NCBI GenBank assembly: GCA_002435825.1
Contig: DIVL01000051.1
Span: forward strand, 1-11,293
Reading direction: 5' to 3'
Origin: Anaerolineaceae bacterium UBA6133
Lineage (GTDB): Bacteria > Chloroflexota > Anaerolineae > Anaerolineales > Anaerolineaceae
Length of the DNA: 11,293 bases
The notes beneath the pieces were generated by a model. That model was not told the DNA's origin. It did no database searches and saw only the letters and a list, made by a program, of their open reading frames with translations. Each line of letters opens with the position of its first letter. Position 1 is the stretch's first letter. Below, one piece after another: positions 1-7,531 of this stretch. A program made the translations under genes and the position numbers.

Positions 1-42
1 ACTTAATTAGATGCAATTGCCCTGGAACTAATGCGGGAACCC

Positions 43-71
43 TTGACACAATTTAACCCCTATCATATAAT
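43..71 (+). promoter_or_regulatory. Consensus sigma-70-type promoter of the beta-glucoside operon
   Basis: A perfect -35 box TTGACA (43-48) is followed after exactly 17 bases by a perfect -10 box TATAAT (66-71). Transcription should start near 78-80, leaving about 25 bases before the antiterminator element. A perfect promoter fits a system in which control is exerted after initiation, by antitermination, not by a repressor. I see no clear operator. Confidence 0.9.
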
Positions 72-104
72 CTCTTGTGTTCTAATAAAAAAAATATAAT
101 ATCA

Positions 105-129
105 GGATTGTCACCTTTCGGGCAAAACC
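105..129 (+). promoter_or_regulatory. RAT (ribonucleic antiterminator) site for LicT/BglG
   Basis: The 25-base element begins GGATTGTCACC and ends GGGCAAAACC, closely matching the RAT consensus of bgl/lic operons (GGATTGTTACTG ... GGCAAAACC). In the known mechanism a dimer of the CAT domain binds this imperfect hairpin and stabilises it. Its 3' arm (GCAAAACC, 122-129) is also the 5' arm of the downstream terminator, so the two structures exclude each other. Confidence 0.92.
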
Positions 130-166
130 ACAAATTTACTTAATTGTCGGTTTTGCTCTTTTTGTT
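122..166 (+). terminator. Conditional intrinsic terminator overlapping the RAT
   Basis: GCAAAACC (122-129) pairs perfectly with GGTTTTGC (149-156), an 8-bp stem with a 19-base loop, followed by a T-rich run TCTTTTTGTT (157-166). It shares eight bases with the RAT. When LicT is inactive this hairpin should form and stop transcription before the first gene. When LicT is active the RAT forms and the operon is read. Confidence 0.92.
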
Positions 167-187
167 AATTGATCAGGACTAAGCATT

Positions 188-1030
188 GTGAAAATTCGAA
201 AGATCATCAATAACAATGTTGTTTACTCAGAAGAACTTGGTGAACCGGTCATTCTGATCGGTAGGGGAATCGGATTTGCTAAAAAGGTAGGTGATAACAT
301 TCCTGAAGGGGCGATAGATCAGGTTTTCCGTGCAAATTCCCAAGTAAATTTCTCTTCGATAATCAATCAACTAGGCAGCATCCCCGACAAGCATTACGCA
401 ATTGGCAGAGAAGTTATCACTGAAGCTCATAGATTGATTGGCGGCAAATTCAATCCGACTCTCTTTCTGACTCTGACGGACCATATTTCTTTTGCGATCG
501 AACGATACGACAAAATGCAGCTCTTTTCTAACCCTATCCTCTGGGAAATCAAGCAGTACTACCCTCAGGAATTTGAGGTGGGGAAATTTGCGGTCGAGTT
601 GATCAAAACCAACCTGGGAATTCAATTTGATGAAAATGAAGCCGGATTTATCGCTATGCACATTGCCAGTGCCCGCTATGACTCCGAATTTCCTGACTTT
701 CTCAAATCAACCACTTTGTTAGATCAAATCATTGAGCATATCCAGTCCTTTTTTAACTGTAGGATCGATAACGATGCTTTTCACTTCCAGCGATTTGTTG
801 TTCATATCCGATTTTTAATGTCGAGAATAATGAAGGGTGGTCAGTGGGATGATGGAATTCCAGAGGACGAATACGGGAAAATGATTAGCGAACTTTATCC
901 ACGAGAATACCTGTGTAGCCAGGAAATAGCCAAAATGGTTCAAAGTCAGCTCGGTCACAGAATGACAGATACTGAACTGGGTTACATGACTGTCCATATT
1001 CGTAACATGATCCTCAAAAATAAACGTTAA
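188..1030 (+). CDS. licT: BglG/LicT-family transcriptional antiterminator
   Basis: RNA-binding antiterminator of 280 aa that controls its own operon through the RAT at 105-129; B. subtilis LicT is of near-identical size. The N-terminal CAT RNA-binding domain spans about residues 1-58 (it opens MKIRKIINNNVV, with GRGIGF at 25-30). PRD1 spans about 65-170 and PRD2 about 171-280. All four conserved PRD histidines are visible: H99 (TDHISFA), H158 (AMHIA), H206 (VVHIRF) and H270 (TVHIRN). In the family, the EIIBC phosphorylates PRD1 to inactivate the protein when substrate is absent, while HPr phosphorylates PRD2 to activate it, coupling the operon to both inducer and catabolite state. The start is GTG, with AGGA at 175-178 as a moderate ribosome site nine bases upstream. 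Its stop lies 14 bases before the EIIA gene. The choice of licT over bglG as symbol is by resemblance only. Confidence 0.95.
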   Translation: MKIRKIINNNVVYSEELGEPVILIGRGIGFAKKVGDNIPEGAIDQVFRANSQVNFSSIINQLGSIPDKHYAIGREVITEAHRLIGGKFNPTLFLTLTDHISFAIERYDKMQLFSNPILWEIKQYYPQEFEVGKFAVELIKTNLGIQFDENEAGFIAMHIASARYDSEFPDFLKSTTLLDQIIEHIQSFFNCRIDNDAFHFQRFVVHIRFLMSRIMKGGQWDDGIPEDEYGKMISELYPREYLCSQEIAKMVQSQLGHRMTDTELGYMTVHIRNMILKNKR

Positions 1031-1044
1031 AGAAAGGAATATTT

Positions 1045-1524
1045 ATGACAGAAACTTCAAAGAAAGATATTTTAGTTTTTATGCCGGCAGCAGGTTTTGC
1101 ATTTTCAATGGATAAGGCGAAGGATCCTGTTTTTGCCCAGGGCATGCTGGGTCCAGGTTTCGCTATCATGCCGACCGAAGGCACACTCTACTCACCCATA
1201 GGCGGTGAGATTAGTGTCTTAGCAAACACACTCCATAGTGTCGCCATAACCAGCCCCGAAGGGGTTGAAATTTTAATCCACGTTGGAATGGACACAGTAA
1301 AACTTGGGGGAAAACACTTCAATGCAATGGTTAGTGTTGGTCAGAGTGTTAGGCGGGGAGACCTCTTGCTGCGATTTGATTTTAACGCTCTCTCAAAAGA
1401 GGGTTACGACATTACTATCCCTGTTGTGTTGATCAATCCTGAAGAATTCGAAATCACCGAAAAACATTTTGGCGAGAAAAATGTTGGTGATTGTATTCTA
1501 AATATTCAAAGAAAAGGAGCATAA
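1045..1524 (+). CDS. PTS glucose-family EIIA component, stand-alone (Crr-like)
   Basis: Cytoplasmic 159-aa phosphocarrier that takes phosphate from HPr and gives it to the EIIB domain encoded two genes downstream. It has the beta-sandwich EIIA(Glc) fold signature: PTEGTLYSPIGGEI (43-56), then LHSVAIT with H64, then ILIHVGMDTVKL with H79. By family alignment H79 is the phosphorylated residue and H64 its active-site partner. In most beta-glucoside permeases (BglF, BglP) this domain is fused to the C-terminus of EIIBC; here it is a separate gene and the permease ends without it, so the two fit together as a split enzyme. AGAAAGGA (1031-1038) lies six bases before the ATG. The stop overlaps the next start by one base (ATAATG). 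Whether it also has a Crr-like signalling role cannot be judged. Confidence 0.93.
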   Translation: MTETSKKDILVFMPAAGFAFSMDKAKDPVFAQGMLGPGFAIMPTEGTLYSPIGGEISVLANTLHSVAITSPEGVEILIHVGMDTVKLGGKHFNAMVSVGQSVRRGDLLLRFDFNALSKEGYDITIPVVLINPEEFEITEKHFGEKNVGDCILNIQRKGA

Positions 1525-2954
1525 TGCATTACAAGAATCCGCCTGAATTTCCTAAGGATTTTATGTGGGGGGCATCAAGCGCAGCCTGGCAGGTCGAAGG
1601 CGCGACAGATATTGATGGTCGTACACCAGCAATCATCGATTTAAACAGCCAGAAAAAGAAACCCTTCGCGGACAACTCTGTAGCTTCAGATCACTATCAT
1701 CACTACAAAGAGGACGTCGCGTTGATGGCAGAGTGTGGGTTCAGCTCTTATCGCTTCTCCTTGTCCTGGTCGCGGATCATCCCAAAATCAGATGGTGTGG
1801 TGAATCAAAAGGGCATTGAGTTTTACAATAACCTGATCAATGAGCTTGTAAAGAACGGAATTACCCCGATTGTTACCCTTTATCACTATGATATGCCGGT
1901 TTGGGTGGACGAAGAACTTGGTGGTTGGTTGAGCCGTGAGATTGTTGACGCTTTTGACCATTATTGCCGAGTTTGCTTCGAAAATTTTGGGGACCGCGTG
2001 AAGTATTGGCTATCTATCAACGAGCAGAATATGCAAATTGTCTATGGCAGTTGGCTCGGAGTATCCAAAGGCACAAACGATTGGGACAGGGAAAAGTGGA
2101 AAATCAACCACATTATGAACCTGTGTCATGCCAAGGCTGTGATTGGCTGCCACGAGTTGGTTGAGGGTGGAAAAATCGGGCCTGTTCCGGGCATCGTGCC
2201 TTTCTATCCTGAAACTTGCCGCCCTGAGGATCAGATCGCAACCCAGAATGCGGAGGAGTTTACTGAAAAGCTGTGGAATGACTTTTATGTTTACCGTGAC
2301 TACAGTCCATTTCTGAAAAGATACTGGATAGAAAATGACATCGATCCGGACATTCGTCCTGGTGATATGGAACTCTGCGAAAGAGCAAGAATTGACTTTT
2401 TCGCTCTAAACTGTTATCGCAGTAACGTAGCAAAGCACAGCCCCATAGAATCTAGTCACCAAGAAATAAAACTGAACAAAGACGGCGTAAAGGGTAACTT
2501 TGTATACCCCAATTATCCGGGAGTCTTCGAACAAACCGGAAATCCCTATGTTGAGACAACCGACTGGGATTGGGAAATTGATCCGATCGCCATGCGTTAC
2601 ATGCTTCGATACATGTGGAATCACTACCGGCTACCGATGATGATCACTGAGAATGGATACGGTGCTCACGAGAGTTTATCTGAAGACGGGCAATTACACG
2701 ACCCGGAGCGCATCAATTTTTTGCGTGATCAAATTTACCAGGTTGGATTGGCTATCCAGGACGGGTGCGACGTGATTTCCTACAACCTTTGGTCTTTTAC
2801 CGACCTGCTCAGTACTGGTAATGGGATGGCGAAACGTTATGGGCTTGTCTTCGTCAACCGAACTGATGATGACCTCAAAGATTTACGTAGAGTCAAGAAG
2901 GACTCCTTCTATTGGTATTCAAATCTAATCAAATCAAAAGGAAAAGAGTTTTAG
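1524..2954 (+). CDS. bglA: GH1 6-phospho-beta-glucosidase
   Basis: Cytoplasmic 476-aa family 1 glycoside hydrolase that would split 6-phospho-beta-glucosides delivered by the PTS into glucose 6-phosphate and an aglycone or sugar. The N-terminal GH1 signature FPKDFMWGASSAAWQVEG is at 9-26. The acid/base is E167 in INEQN (the usual form is NEP) and the nucleophile is E376 in ITENGYG. Near the C-terminus, DLLSTGNGMAKRYG provides S430, K437 and Y439, the Ser-Lys-Tyr pattern that holds the 6-phosphate in phospho-specific GH1 enzymes; plain beta-glucosidases carry an acidic residue there. I chose the ATG at 1524, not 1491, because AAGGAG lies just upstream and it gives a one-base overlap with the EIIA stop, suggesting translational coupling. 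The enzyme starts right at the usual GH1 N-terminus from this ATG. The exact sugar (cellobiose, arbutin, salicin or other) is not readable. Confidence 0.93.
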   Translation: MHYKNPPEFPKDFMWGASSAAWQVEGATDIDGRTPAIIDLNSQKKKPFADNSVASDHYHHYKEDVALMAECGFSSYRFSLSWSRIIPKSDGVVNQKGIEFYNNLINELVKNGITPIVTLYHYDMPVWVDEELGGWLSREIVDAFDHYCRVCFENFGDRVKYWLSINEQNMQIVYGSWLGVSKGTNDWDREKWKINHIMNLCHAKAVIGCHELVEGGKIGPVPGIVPFYPETCRPEDQIATQNAEEFTEKLWNDFYVYRDYSPFLKRYWIENDIDPDIRPGDMELCERARIDFFALNCYRSNVAKHSPIESSHQEIKLNKDGVKGNFVYPNYPGVFEQTGNPYVETTDWDWEIDPIAMRYMLRYMWNHYRLPMMITENGYGAHESLSEDGQLHDPERINFLRDQIYQVGLAIQDGCDVISYNLWSFTDLLSTGNGMAKRYGLVFVNRTDDDLKDLRRVKKDSFYWYSNLIKSKGKEF

Positions 2955-2970
2955 GAATTAAAGGAGAAAA

Positions 2971-4326
2971 ATGACAAATTACCCCGAATTAGCAAAAACT
3001 ATTCTTGAAAAAAGTGGCGGTGTCGCAAACATCAGTGGTGTCAGCCACTGCGCTACACGACTTCGACTCACGGTTAACGATGTAAACAAAGTGGATGTTT
3101 CTACTTTGGAAAGCACGCCTGGAGTTATGGGTGTTATCAAACGCAACGAAGACATTCAGTTTGTTATCGGCACAGATGTAGGCAATGTCTACAGTGAATT
3201 CATCAAGCTGGGCAACTACAAAAAGAGCGGCAAGGTGGATGAGCTGGGTAAGAAGAACTGGTTTGGTGTTGCCATCGATTTCGTTAGCGGAACCTTCCTG
3301 CCCATGCTGCCAATTTTGGTGGCAGCTGGTCTGATCTCGGCCATTTTGACAATCGGAACGGCGTTCTTTGGTATGAGTACCGAGTCTGGTACCTACACCA
3401 TATTGTCCGCAATTAATAGTGCAGGATTCTATTTCCTGCCTGTTTACCTGGGCTTCAGTGCTGCAAGGAAACTGGGCATCAACCCCTTCATGGGAGCATA
3501 CCTCGGTTGTATCCTGCTGTTCTCTACCATTAATGGCGCCGCAGGTTTGAACTTCCTTGGTGTACCCATTACGCAAGTGGCCTACAGTCAATCAGTCTTC
3601 CCAATTATCCTGGGGGTTTTGTTCATGGCTGTGGTCGATAAGGTGCTGGATCGAATTCCAAAAGAAGTCCGCTACTTTCTCAAGCCATTACTGCTTATCT
3701 TGATTGTCACACCGGTCACTCTTATCGTATTAGGTCCTATTGGAACTTGGTTAGCAGCTGGACTGGCAAAAGTGTTAGTCTGGATCAACCAGTATCTCGG
3801 TTTTCTAAGTGTTGGTGTCATCGGTGCAGTAACTCCCCTTTTGGTAATGACTGGTACAAATCAAGCACTTTTCCCGCCTGTCATTGCAGCAGTTGCTGAG
3901 TTTGGTTTCGACCCCTTCGTTCTGCCCGGCATGCTTGCAGCTAACACCGCAGTAGGCGCAGCAGCTTTGGCTGTCTGGTTGAAATCACGTAATAAGGACC
4001 TGAAAGCTACAGGTCTTTCAACTGGTTTGACTGGTGTTTTAGGCATCACAGAACCCTCAATTTTTGGTGTTCTCTTACGCTTGAAAAAACCATTTCTTGG
4101 AGCCATGATCGGTGGTGCTGTGGGTGGTTTGTTTGCGGGCATCGTTAAACTGAAGCAGTATGCTATTGCTTCTCCCGGTTTGGCGACATTACCCACCTTT
4201 ATTTCACCGGACGGTAATATGACGAACTTCTGGATGGCAGTCTTGACTGTTGTCATCGCAGTGTCGGTTGCCTTCGCGGCAACCTGGTTCCTCGGTTTTG
4301 AAGACCCGGCTGAAACGGAAGCATAA
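2971..4326 (+). CDS. bglP: PTS beta-glucoside permease, EIIBC
   Basis: Membrane permease of 451 aa that imports and phosphorylates beta-glucosides. The EIIB domain (about 1-85) carries the phospho-cysteine C27 in SHCATRLRL, the hallmark of the glucose-glucoside group. The EIIC domain (about 100-445) is a run of hydrophobic segments and contains GITEPSIFGV, the conserved loop motif of this group. The protein ends shortly after its last membrane segment (FLGFEDPAETEA), with no C-terminal EIIA, which matches the separate EIIA gene at 1045. AAAGGAG sits just before the ATG and the gap to the GH1 gene is 16 bases, so it is the last gene of the operon, followed by a strong terminator. By family behaviour it should also phosphorylate PRD1 of LicT when no substrate is present. 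Confidence 0.95.
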   Translation: MTNYPELAKTILEKSGGVANISGVSHCATRLRLTVNDVNKVDVSTLESTPGVMGVIKRNEDIQFVIGTDVGNVYSEFIKLGNYKKSGKVDELGKKNWFGVAIDFVSGTFLPMLPILVAAGLISAILTIGTAFFGMSTESGTYTILSAINSAGFYFLPVYLGFSAARKLGINPFMGAYLGCILLFSTINGAAGLNFLGVPITQVAYSQSVFPIILGVLFMAVVDKVLDRIPKEVRYFLKPLLLILIVTPVTLIVLGPIGTWLAAGLAKVLVWINQYLGFLSVGVIGAVTPLLVMTGTNQALFPPVIAAVAEFGFDPFVLPGMLAANTAVGAAALAVWLKSRNKDLKATGLSTGLTGVLGITEPSIFGVLLRLKKPFLGAMIGGAVGGLFAGIVKLKQYAIASPGLATLPTFISPDGNMTNFWMAVLTVVIAVSVAFAATWFLGFEDPAETEA

Positions 4327-4338
4327 AGAGTGCTTCAT

Positions 4339-4374
4339 AAAAAAAGCGCGGTCAAAAGATCGCGCTTTTTTTTT
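4339..4374 (+). terminator. Strong intrinsic terminator of the PTS operon, probably two-way
   Basis: GCGCGGTC (4346-4353) pairs with GATCGCGC (4358-4365) around an AAAA loop with one G-U pair. It is followed by nine T (4366-4374) and preceded by a run of A (4339-4345) that extends the stem. Because the 5' A-run becomes a T-run on the other strand, it may also stop leuS transcripts coming from the right. Confidence 0.93.
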
Positions 4375-4443
4375 ACTCATTCAATACAGAAACCTCAAAT
4401 TGACATTTCCGGGCAATACACAGAAATTCGACGCAACCTGGCA

Positions 4444-4462
4444 ATTAGTTTACAGAACTAAT
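4444..4462. other. Small inverted repeat after the leuS stop
   Basis: ATTAGTT (4444-4450) and AACTAAT (4456-4462) form a perfect 7-bp AU-rich stem with a 5-base loop, 36 bases beyond the leuS stop. There is no T-run on either side, so it is not a convincing terminator by itself. The rest of 4375-4497 shows nothing I can name. Confidence 0.5.
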
Positions 4463-4497
4463 GGGCTTGGAAGCGAAAGAATCAGAACGCCGAAGAT

Positions 4498-6954
4498 TTA
4501 GTCCACAATATTTACCAACCTTCCAGGTACCACAATCACCTTGCGGATGGATCTGCCTTCCAGTGTTTGCTGGACGGCGTCGCTCGCCAGGGCGAGTTGC
4601 TTGGCGTCTTCATCGCTGATACCCGGCTGAACCAGGATGCGGTCGCGCAGTTTGCCATTGACTTGGATGATCAGGGTGATCATCTCGTCTTTGGCGGCTT
4701 CCTCGTCCACCTGCGGCCAGGCTTGGGTGTGGACTGAATAAGGCTTGCCCAGGCGTTCCCACAGCTCTTCAGCAATGTGCGGGCAGACTGGCGCCAGCAT
4801 GCGCAGGTAAATATCTGCTGCTTCGTTCCATTCTTCCGAACCAAACGCGCCGGCATTCTTTGCCCGACCCATCTCGTTTAGCAGTTCCATCAGGCTCGAG
4901 ACGATAGTGTTGAACTCGAAATTTTCATAGTCGTAGGTCACGCGCTTCAGCGTTTGATGGGTCTTGCGGCGCAGCGCGCGCAAAACTTCAGGAGCGGCAG
5001 TCCCTTCAGTGGGTTCCATCAGCATGTACCAGACCCGCCGCAGCCAGCGGCTGTTGCCCTCGATGCCGCTGCTGGACCACGGTCCGCCCAGTTCCCAACG
5101 GCAGAAAAATATGATGTACGCCCGCACCGTATCAGCGCCATATCGGGCAACCAGGTCATCCGGGTTGATCACGTTTCCACGGCTCTTGCTCATCTTTTCG
5201 CCGTCTTCGCCCAACACCATTCCCTGGTTGCGCAGTTGCATCATAGGTTCGTCGCCCTTGGTGATACCGCAATCGCGGGCGGCTTTGTGGAAGAAGCGGG
5301 TGTAGATCAGGTGCATGGTGGCGTGCTCAGAGCCGCCGGTGTAGGTGTCCACCGGCATCCAGTAATTGTATTGGGCAGGGTCAAAGGGACCCTCAGCGTA
5401 ATCCGGGCTGAGGTAGCGCAGGTGATACCAGCTGGAGCACATGAAGGTGTCCATGGTGTCGGTTTCGCGTTCGGCAGCGCCGCCGCAATGTGGGCAGGTG
5501 GTGAAGCGCCAGGTGGGGTGCAGCTTGAGTGGGCTTTCGCCGGTTGGCAGCCATTCCACGTCATCCGGCAGCAGCACAGGCAGCTGCTCCTCGGGCACAG
5601 GCACGGTGCCGCAAGTCGGGCAGGAGATCATGGGGATCGGTGCGCCCCAGTAGCGCTGACGGCTGATCAGCCAGTCGTGCAGGCGGTAGCTGGTGGTGCC
5701 AAAACCGAAGTCATTTTCCTCAACATAGCGAGTAGCCGCAGACATGGATTCCGATTCAGGGGTGCCGGTGAGTGGGCCGGAGTTGACCATCGAGCCGTGG
5801 GCTTCAACCGCCGCGGTCATTTCTTCGGGGTCGGGCAGAGCATCCCCATTTGGATGAATCACGACATTGATGGGCAGGTTGAACTGGCGCGCGAACTCAA
5901 AATCGCGCTGATCATGGGCAGGCACAGCCATCACGGCACCGGTGCCATAGCCCATCAATACATAATCCGCGATCCAGATCGGGATGTGCTGATCGGAGGC
6001 GGGGTTGACGGCATAGCCGCCGGTGAAAACGCCCGTTTTCTCGCGTGTGACAGACTCGCGCTGGATATCAGATTGGCGTTTGGCTTGCTCCTGGTAGGCG
6101 CGCACCTCATCCAGCTGGGCTGGTGTTGTGACCTTCCCGACCAATGGGTGCTCGGGGGACAGCACCATGAAGGTCACGCCCCAAAGCGTGTCGGGACGGG
6201 TGGTGAAGACCTCGATTGGCTCACCAGCCTCAGTTTTGAAGGTAATGGAGGCGCCTTGTGACTTCCCGATCCAATTTTGCTGCAAGGTCTTGATAAATTC
6301 CGGCCAGTCGAGCCCTTCATAATTGAGCAGCTCCTCGGCATACTCGGTGATCTTGAAGAACCACTGCTTCAGATCTTTGCGGATCACGGGCGTGCCGCAG
6401 CGTTCGCAATGGCGGTCTTCGCCATGGACCTGTTCGCGCGCCAGGGTGGTGTTGCAGTTGGGGCAGAAGTCCACGGGGGACATCTTCTGATATGCCAGCC
6501 CGTTTTTATAGAACTGCTCAAAGAACCACTGCGTCCAGCGGTAGTACTTTGGGTCAGATGAGATGATCTCGGAGCGCCAGTCGAAGGAATTGCCCATGGA
6601 GCGCAGCTGTCCGCGCATGCGTTCGATGTTGGCATAGGTCCACTTTTTGGGGTGGATATTGTGCTTGATGGCGGCGTTTTCAGCCGGCAATCCAAACGCG
6701 TCAAAGCCGATCGGGAAGAAGACGTTAAAGCCCTGCATGCGCTTGAAGCGGGCGCGGGCATCGGAAGGCGTCATGGCATACCAGTGACCGATGTGAAGGT
6801 CGCCGGAGGGGTAGGGCAGCATGGTGAGGGCGTAGAATTTGGTTTTTTCCGGGTCACGCTCGGGTTGGTAGAGTTTGTCTGCCTCCCAGCGTGCCTGCCA
6901 CTTGGGCTCGATGTCTTCGGGTCTGTAAGTTGGTATTGCGGTTGGGTCCATCAT
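4498..6954 (-). CDS. leuS: Leucine--tRNA ligase
   Basis: Class I aminoacyl-tRNA synthetase of 818 aa that charges tRNA-Leu in the cytoplasm, near the usual bacterial length. In order: HIGH at 54-57; a first zinc-type knuckle (C164-C167, C183-C186); the CP1 editing domain with TTRPDT at 251-256 and the GYGTGAVMAVPAHDQRD block at 335-351, which removes mischarged amino acids; a second Cys pair set (C445-C448, C487-C490) in the leucine-specific/zinc region; KMSKS at 587-591; then the anticodon-binding and C-terminal domains, ending VVPGRLVNIVD. I chose the ATG at 6954 because AGGAG (6965-6961) sits six bases upstream; an upstream in-frame ATG at 7014 adds 20 charged residues atypical of the family. 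A second ATG follows directly. It is expressed through the T-box leader and is convergent with the PTS operon. It is visibly GC-richer than that operon. Confidence 0.97.
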   Translation of the reverse strand: MMDPTAIPTYRPEDIEPKWQARWEADKLYQPERDPEKTKFYALTMLPYPSGDLHIGHWYAMTPSDARARFKRMQGFNVFFPIGFDAFGLPAENAAIKHNIHPKKWTYANIERMRGQLRSMGNSFDWRSEIISSDPKYYRWTQWFFEQFYKNGLAYQKMSPVDFCPNCNTTLAREQVHGEDRHCERCGTPVIRKDLKQWFFKITEYAEELLNYEGLDWPEFIKTLQQNWIGKSQGASITFKTEAGEPIEVFTTRPDTLWGVTFMVLSPEHPLVGKVTTPAQLDEVRAYQEQAKRQSDIQRESVTREKTGVFTGGYAVNPASDQHIPIWIADYVLMGYGTGAVMAVPAHDQRDFEFARQFNLPINVVIHPNGDALPDPEEMTAAVEAHGSMVNSGPLTGTPESESMSAATRYVEENDFGFGTTSYRLHDWLISRQRYWGAPIPMISCPTCGTVPVPEEQLPVLLPDDVEWLPTGESPLKLHPTWRFTTCPHCGGAAERETDTMDTFMCSSWYHLRYLSPDYAEGPFDPAQYNYWMPVDTYTGGSEHATMHLIYTRFFHKAARDCGITKGDEPMMQLRNQGMVLGEDGEKMSKSRGNVINPDDLVARYGADTVRAYIIFFCRWELGGPWSSSGIEGNSRWLRRVWYMLMEPTEGTAAPEVLRALRRKTHQTLKRVTYDYENFEFNTIVSSLMELLNEMGRAKNAGAFGSEEWNEAADIYLRMLAPVCPHIAEELWERLGKPYSVHTQAWPQVDEEAAKDEMITLIIQVNGKLRDRILVQPGISDEDAKQLALASDAVQQTLEGRSIRKVIVVPGRLVNIVD

Positions 6955-7037
6955 AATTTGCTCCTGTTTTGGCTGTTTCCTTTTTTCACCCTCGGGGGTC
7001 TTCACGTGGGGCAATAAGAAACAGGTTGTGTTTAAAT

Positions 7038-7059
7038 AAAAAATCCCTGCGTGCAGGGA
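7038..7059 (-). terminator. T-box regulated terminator upstream of leuS
   Basis: On the minus strand TCCCTG and CAGGGA (7059-7044) form a 6-bp stem with a CACG loop, followed directly by six T (7043-7038). It competes with the T-box antiterminator and lies about 84 bases before the leuS start. Confidence 0.9.
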
Positions 7060-7280
7060 CGAAATTGCTTTCGCGGTACCACCCTGCTTCCCATCACGAG
7101 GATGAGCAGCTCATGGAGGCGATAACGGGTCTGACCGTCTGCGGCTGAAGGACATCACCGCAGCCACGCTCCATTTGGAGGGGCAGTTGAGTGGGGTCTG
7201 AGGCGCTCCGCGGGCGCTTGCAGCCTTTCAGCCAGGCGGCTGCTCTCTGGCGGATGACCGATGTTCTGCCATCGTGTTTG
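7038..7280 (-). promoter_or_regulatory. T-box leader controlling leuS (tRNA-Leu sensor)
   Basis: Reading the minus strand, this leader shows the T-box parts in order: an AGAGAG box in stem I (7248-7243), a likely Leu specifier codon CTC in the context CCACTCAACTG (7191-7189), the conserved linker CCGTTATC (7128-7121), the exact T-box sequence AGGGTGGTACCGCG (7085-7072), and then a terminator. In this riboswitch class uncharged tRNA pairs its anticodon with the specifier and its 3' end with the T-box bulge, favouring the antiterminator. Here GCAGGG before the T-box can pair with the CCCTGC that otherwise belongs to the terminator. The specifier call is the least certain part: it rests on the gene identity and rough position, not on a folded stem I. 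Confidence 0.93.
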
Positions 7281-7287
7281 TGAGCAG

Positions 7288-7296
7288 AGTATATCA
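7288..7296 (-). promoter_or_regulatory. Extended -10 promoter for the leuS leader
   Basis: Minus-strand TGATATACT (7296-7288) is a TGN-extended -10 box. No good -35 hexamer lies 16-18 bases upstream, as is common for extended -10 promoters. It would start transcription near 7281, just before stem I of the T-box. Confidence 0.65.
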
Positions 7297-7315
7297 CAAT
7301 TCGAGTAATTTAGGC

Positions 7316-7335
7316 GGCGGGAGCAAGCCCCCGCC
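7316..7335. repeat. GC-rich hairpin 1 of 5 (GTAGGG family, minus orientation)
   Basis: GGCGGG (7316-7321) pairs with CCCGCC (7330-7335). Read on the minus strand it is introduced by GTAGGG, the same lead-in as hairpins 2 and 3 on the plus strand. Confidence 0.6.
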
Positions 7336-7357
7336 CTACGAGAGGCACCCTTTGTAG

Positions 7358-7378
7358 GGATGGGCCTCGTGTCCATCC
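7358..7378. repeat. GC-rich hairpin 2 of 5 (GTAGGG family)
   Basis: GGATGG (7358-7363) pairs with CCATCC (7373-7378), with CCTCGTG in the loop; lead-in GTAGGG overlaps the arm. Confidence 0.6.
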
Positions 7379-7410
7379 GCCATCTTTGATATATCGACGC
7401 AACAGCAATG

Positions 7411-7499
7411 GGAGACCTAATGGACAAGAACCTCGCACAGACAAGAGTCCTGCGAGAACAAGCGTCTGGTAGGGGCACGGCATGCCGTGCCTCCTCTTG
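7411..7499 (+). repeat. Imperfect direct repeat, copy A (121-base spacing)
   Basis: Copy A aligns without gaps to copy B (7532-7620) at a constant offset of 121: shared blocks are GGAGACC, ACCTCGCAC, GAGTCC, GCGAGAACAA and TGGTAG. Within it CTCGC and GCGAG arms (7432-7436, 7452-7456) still pair, but the inner stem has decayed relative to copy B. It ends in the perfect 18-base palindrome at 7474-7491. Confidence 0.75.
7474..7491. repeat. GC-rich hairpin 3 of 5: perfect 18-base palindrome
   Basis: GGCACGGCATGCCGTGCC is its own reverse complement and follows GTAGGG directly. Very similar GTAGGGGCACGGC motifs are, from general knowledge, abundant between genes in some Chloroflexota and cyanobacterial genomes. 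Confidence 0.75.
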
Positions 7500-7516
7500 C
7501 GGGACGTCGTGCCCGC
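7499..7516. repeat. GC-rich hairpin 4 of 5
   Basis: GCGGG (7499-7503) pairs with CCCGC (7512-7516) around ACGTCGTG. It lies in the spacer between copies A and B and lacks the GTAG lead-in. Confidence 0.5.
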
Positions 7517-7531
7517 CAATGTGAAACCACA

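Noticed and set aside
2989..3591. 200-codon frame antisense to the EIIBC gene
   Set aside because: Polar, motif-free and completely covered by a clear permease gene.
4954..6261. Long 435-codon open frame on the plus strand opposite leuS
   Set aside because: It lies wholly antisense to a gene with all LeuRS motifs, has low-complexity His/Gly/Ala-rich content and no family signature. It is an expected shadow in GC-rich coding DNA.
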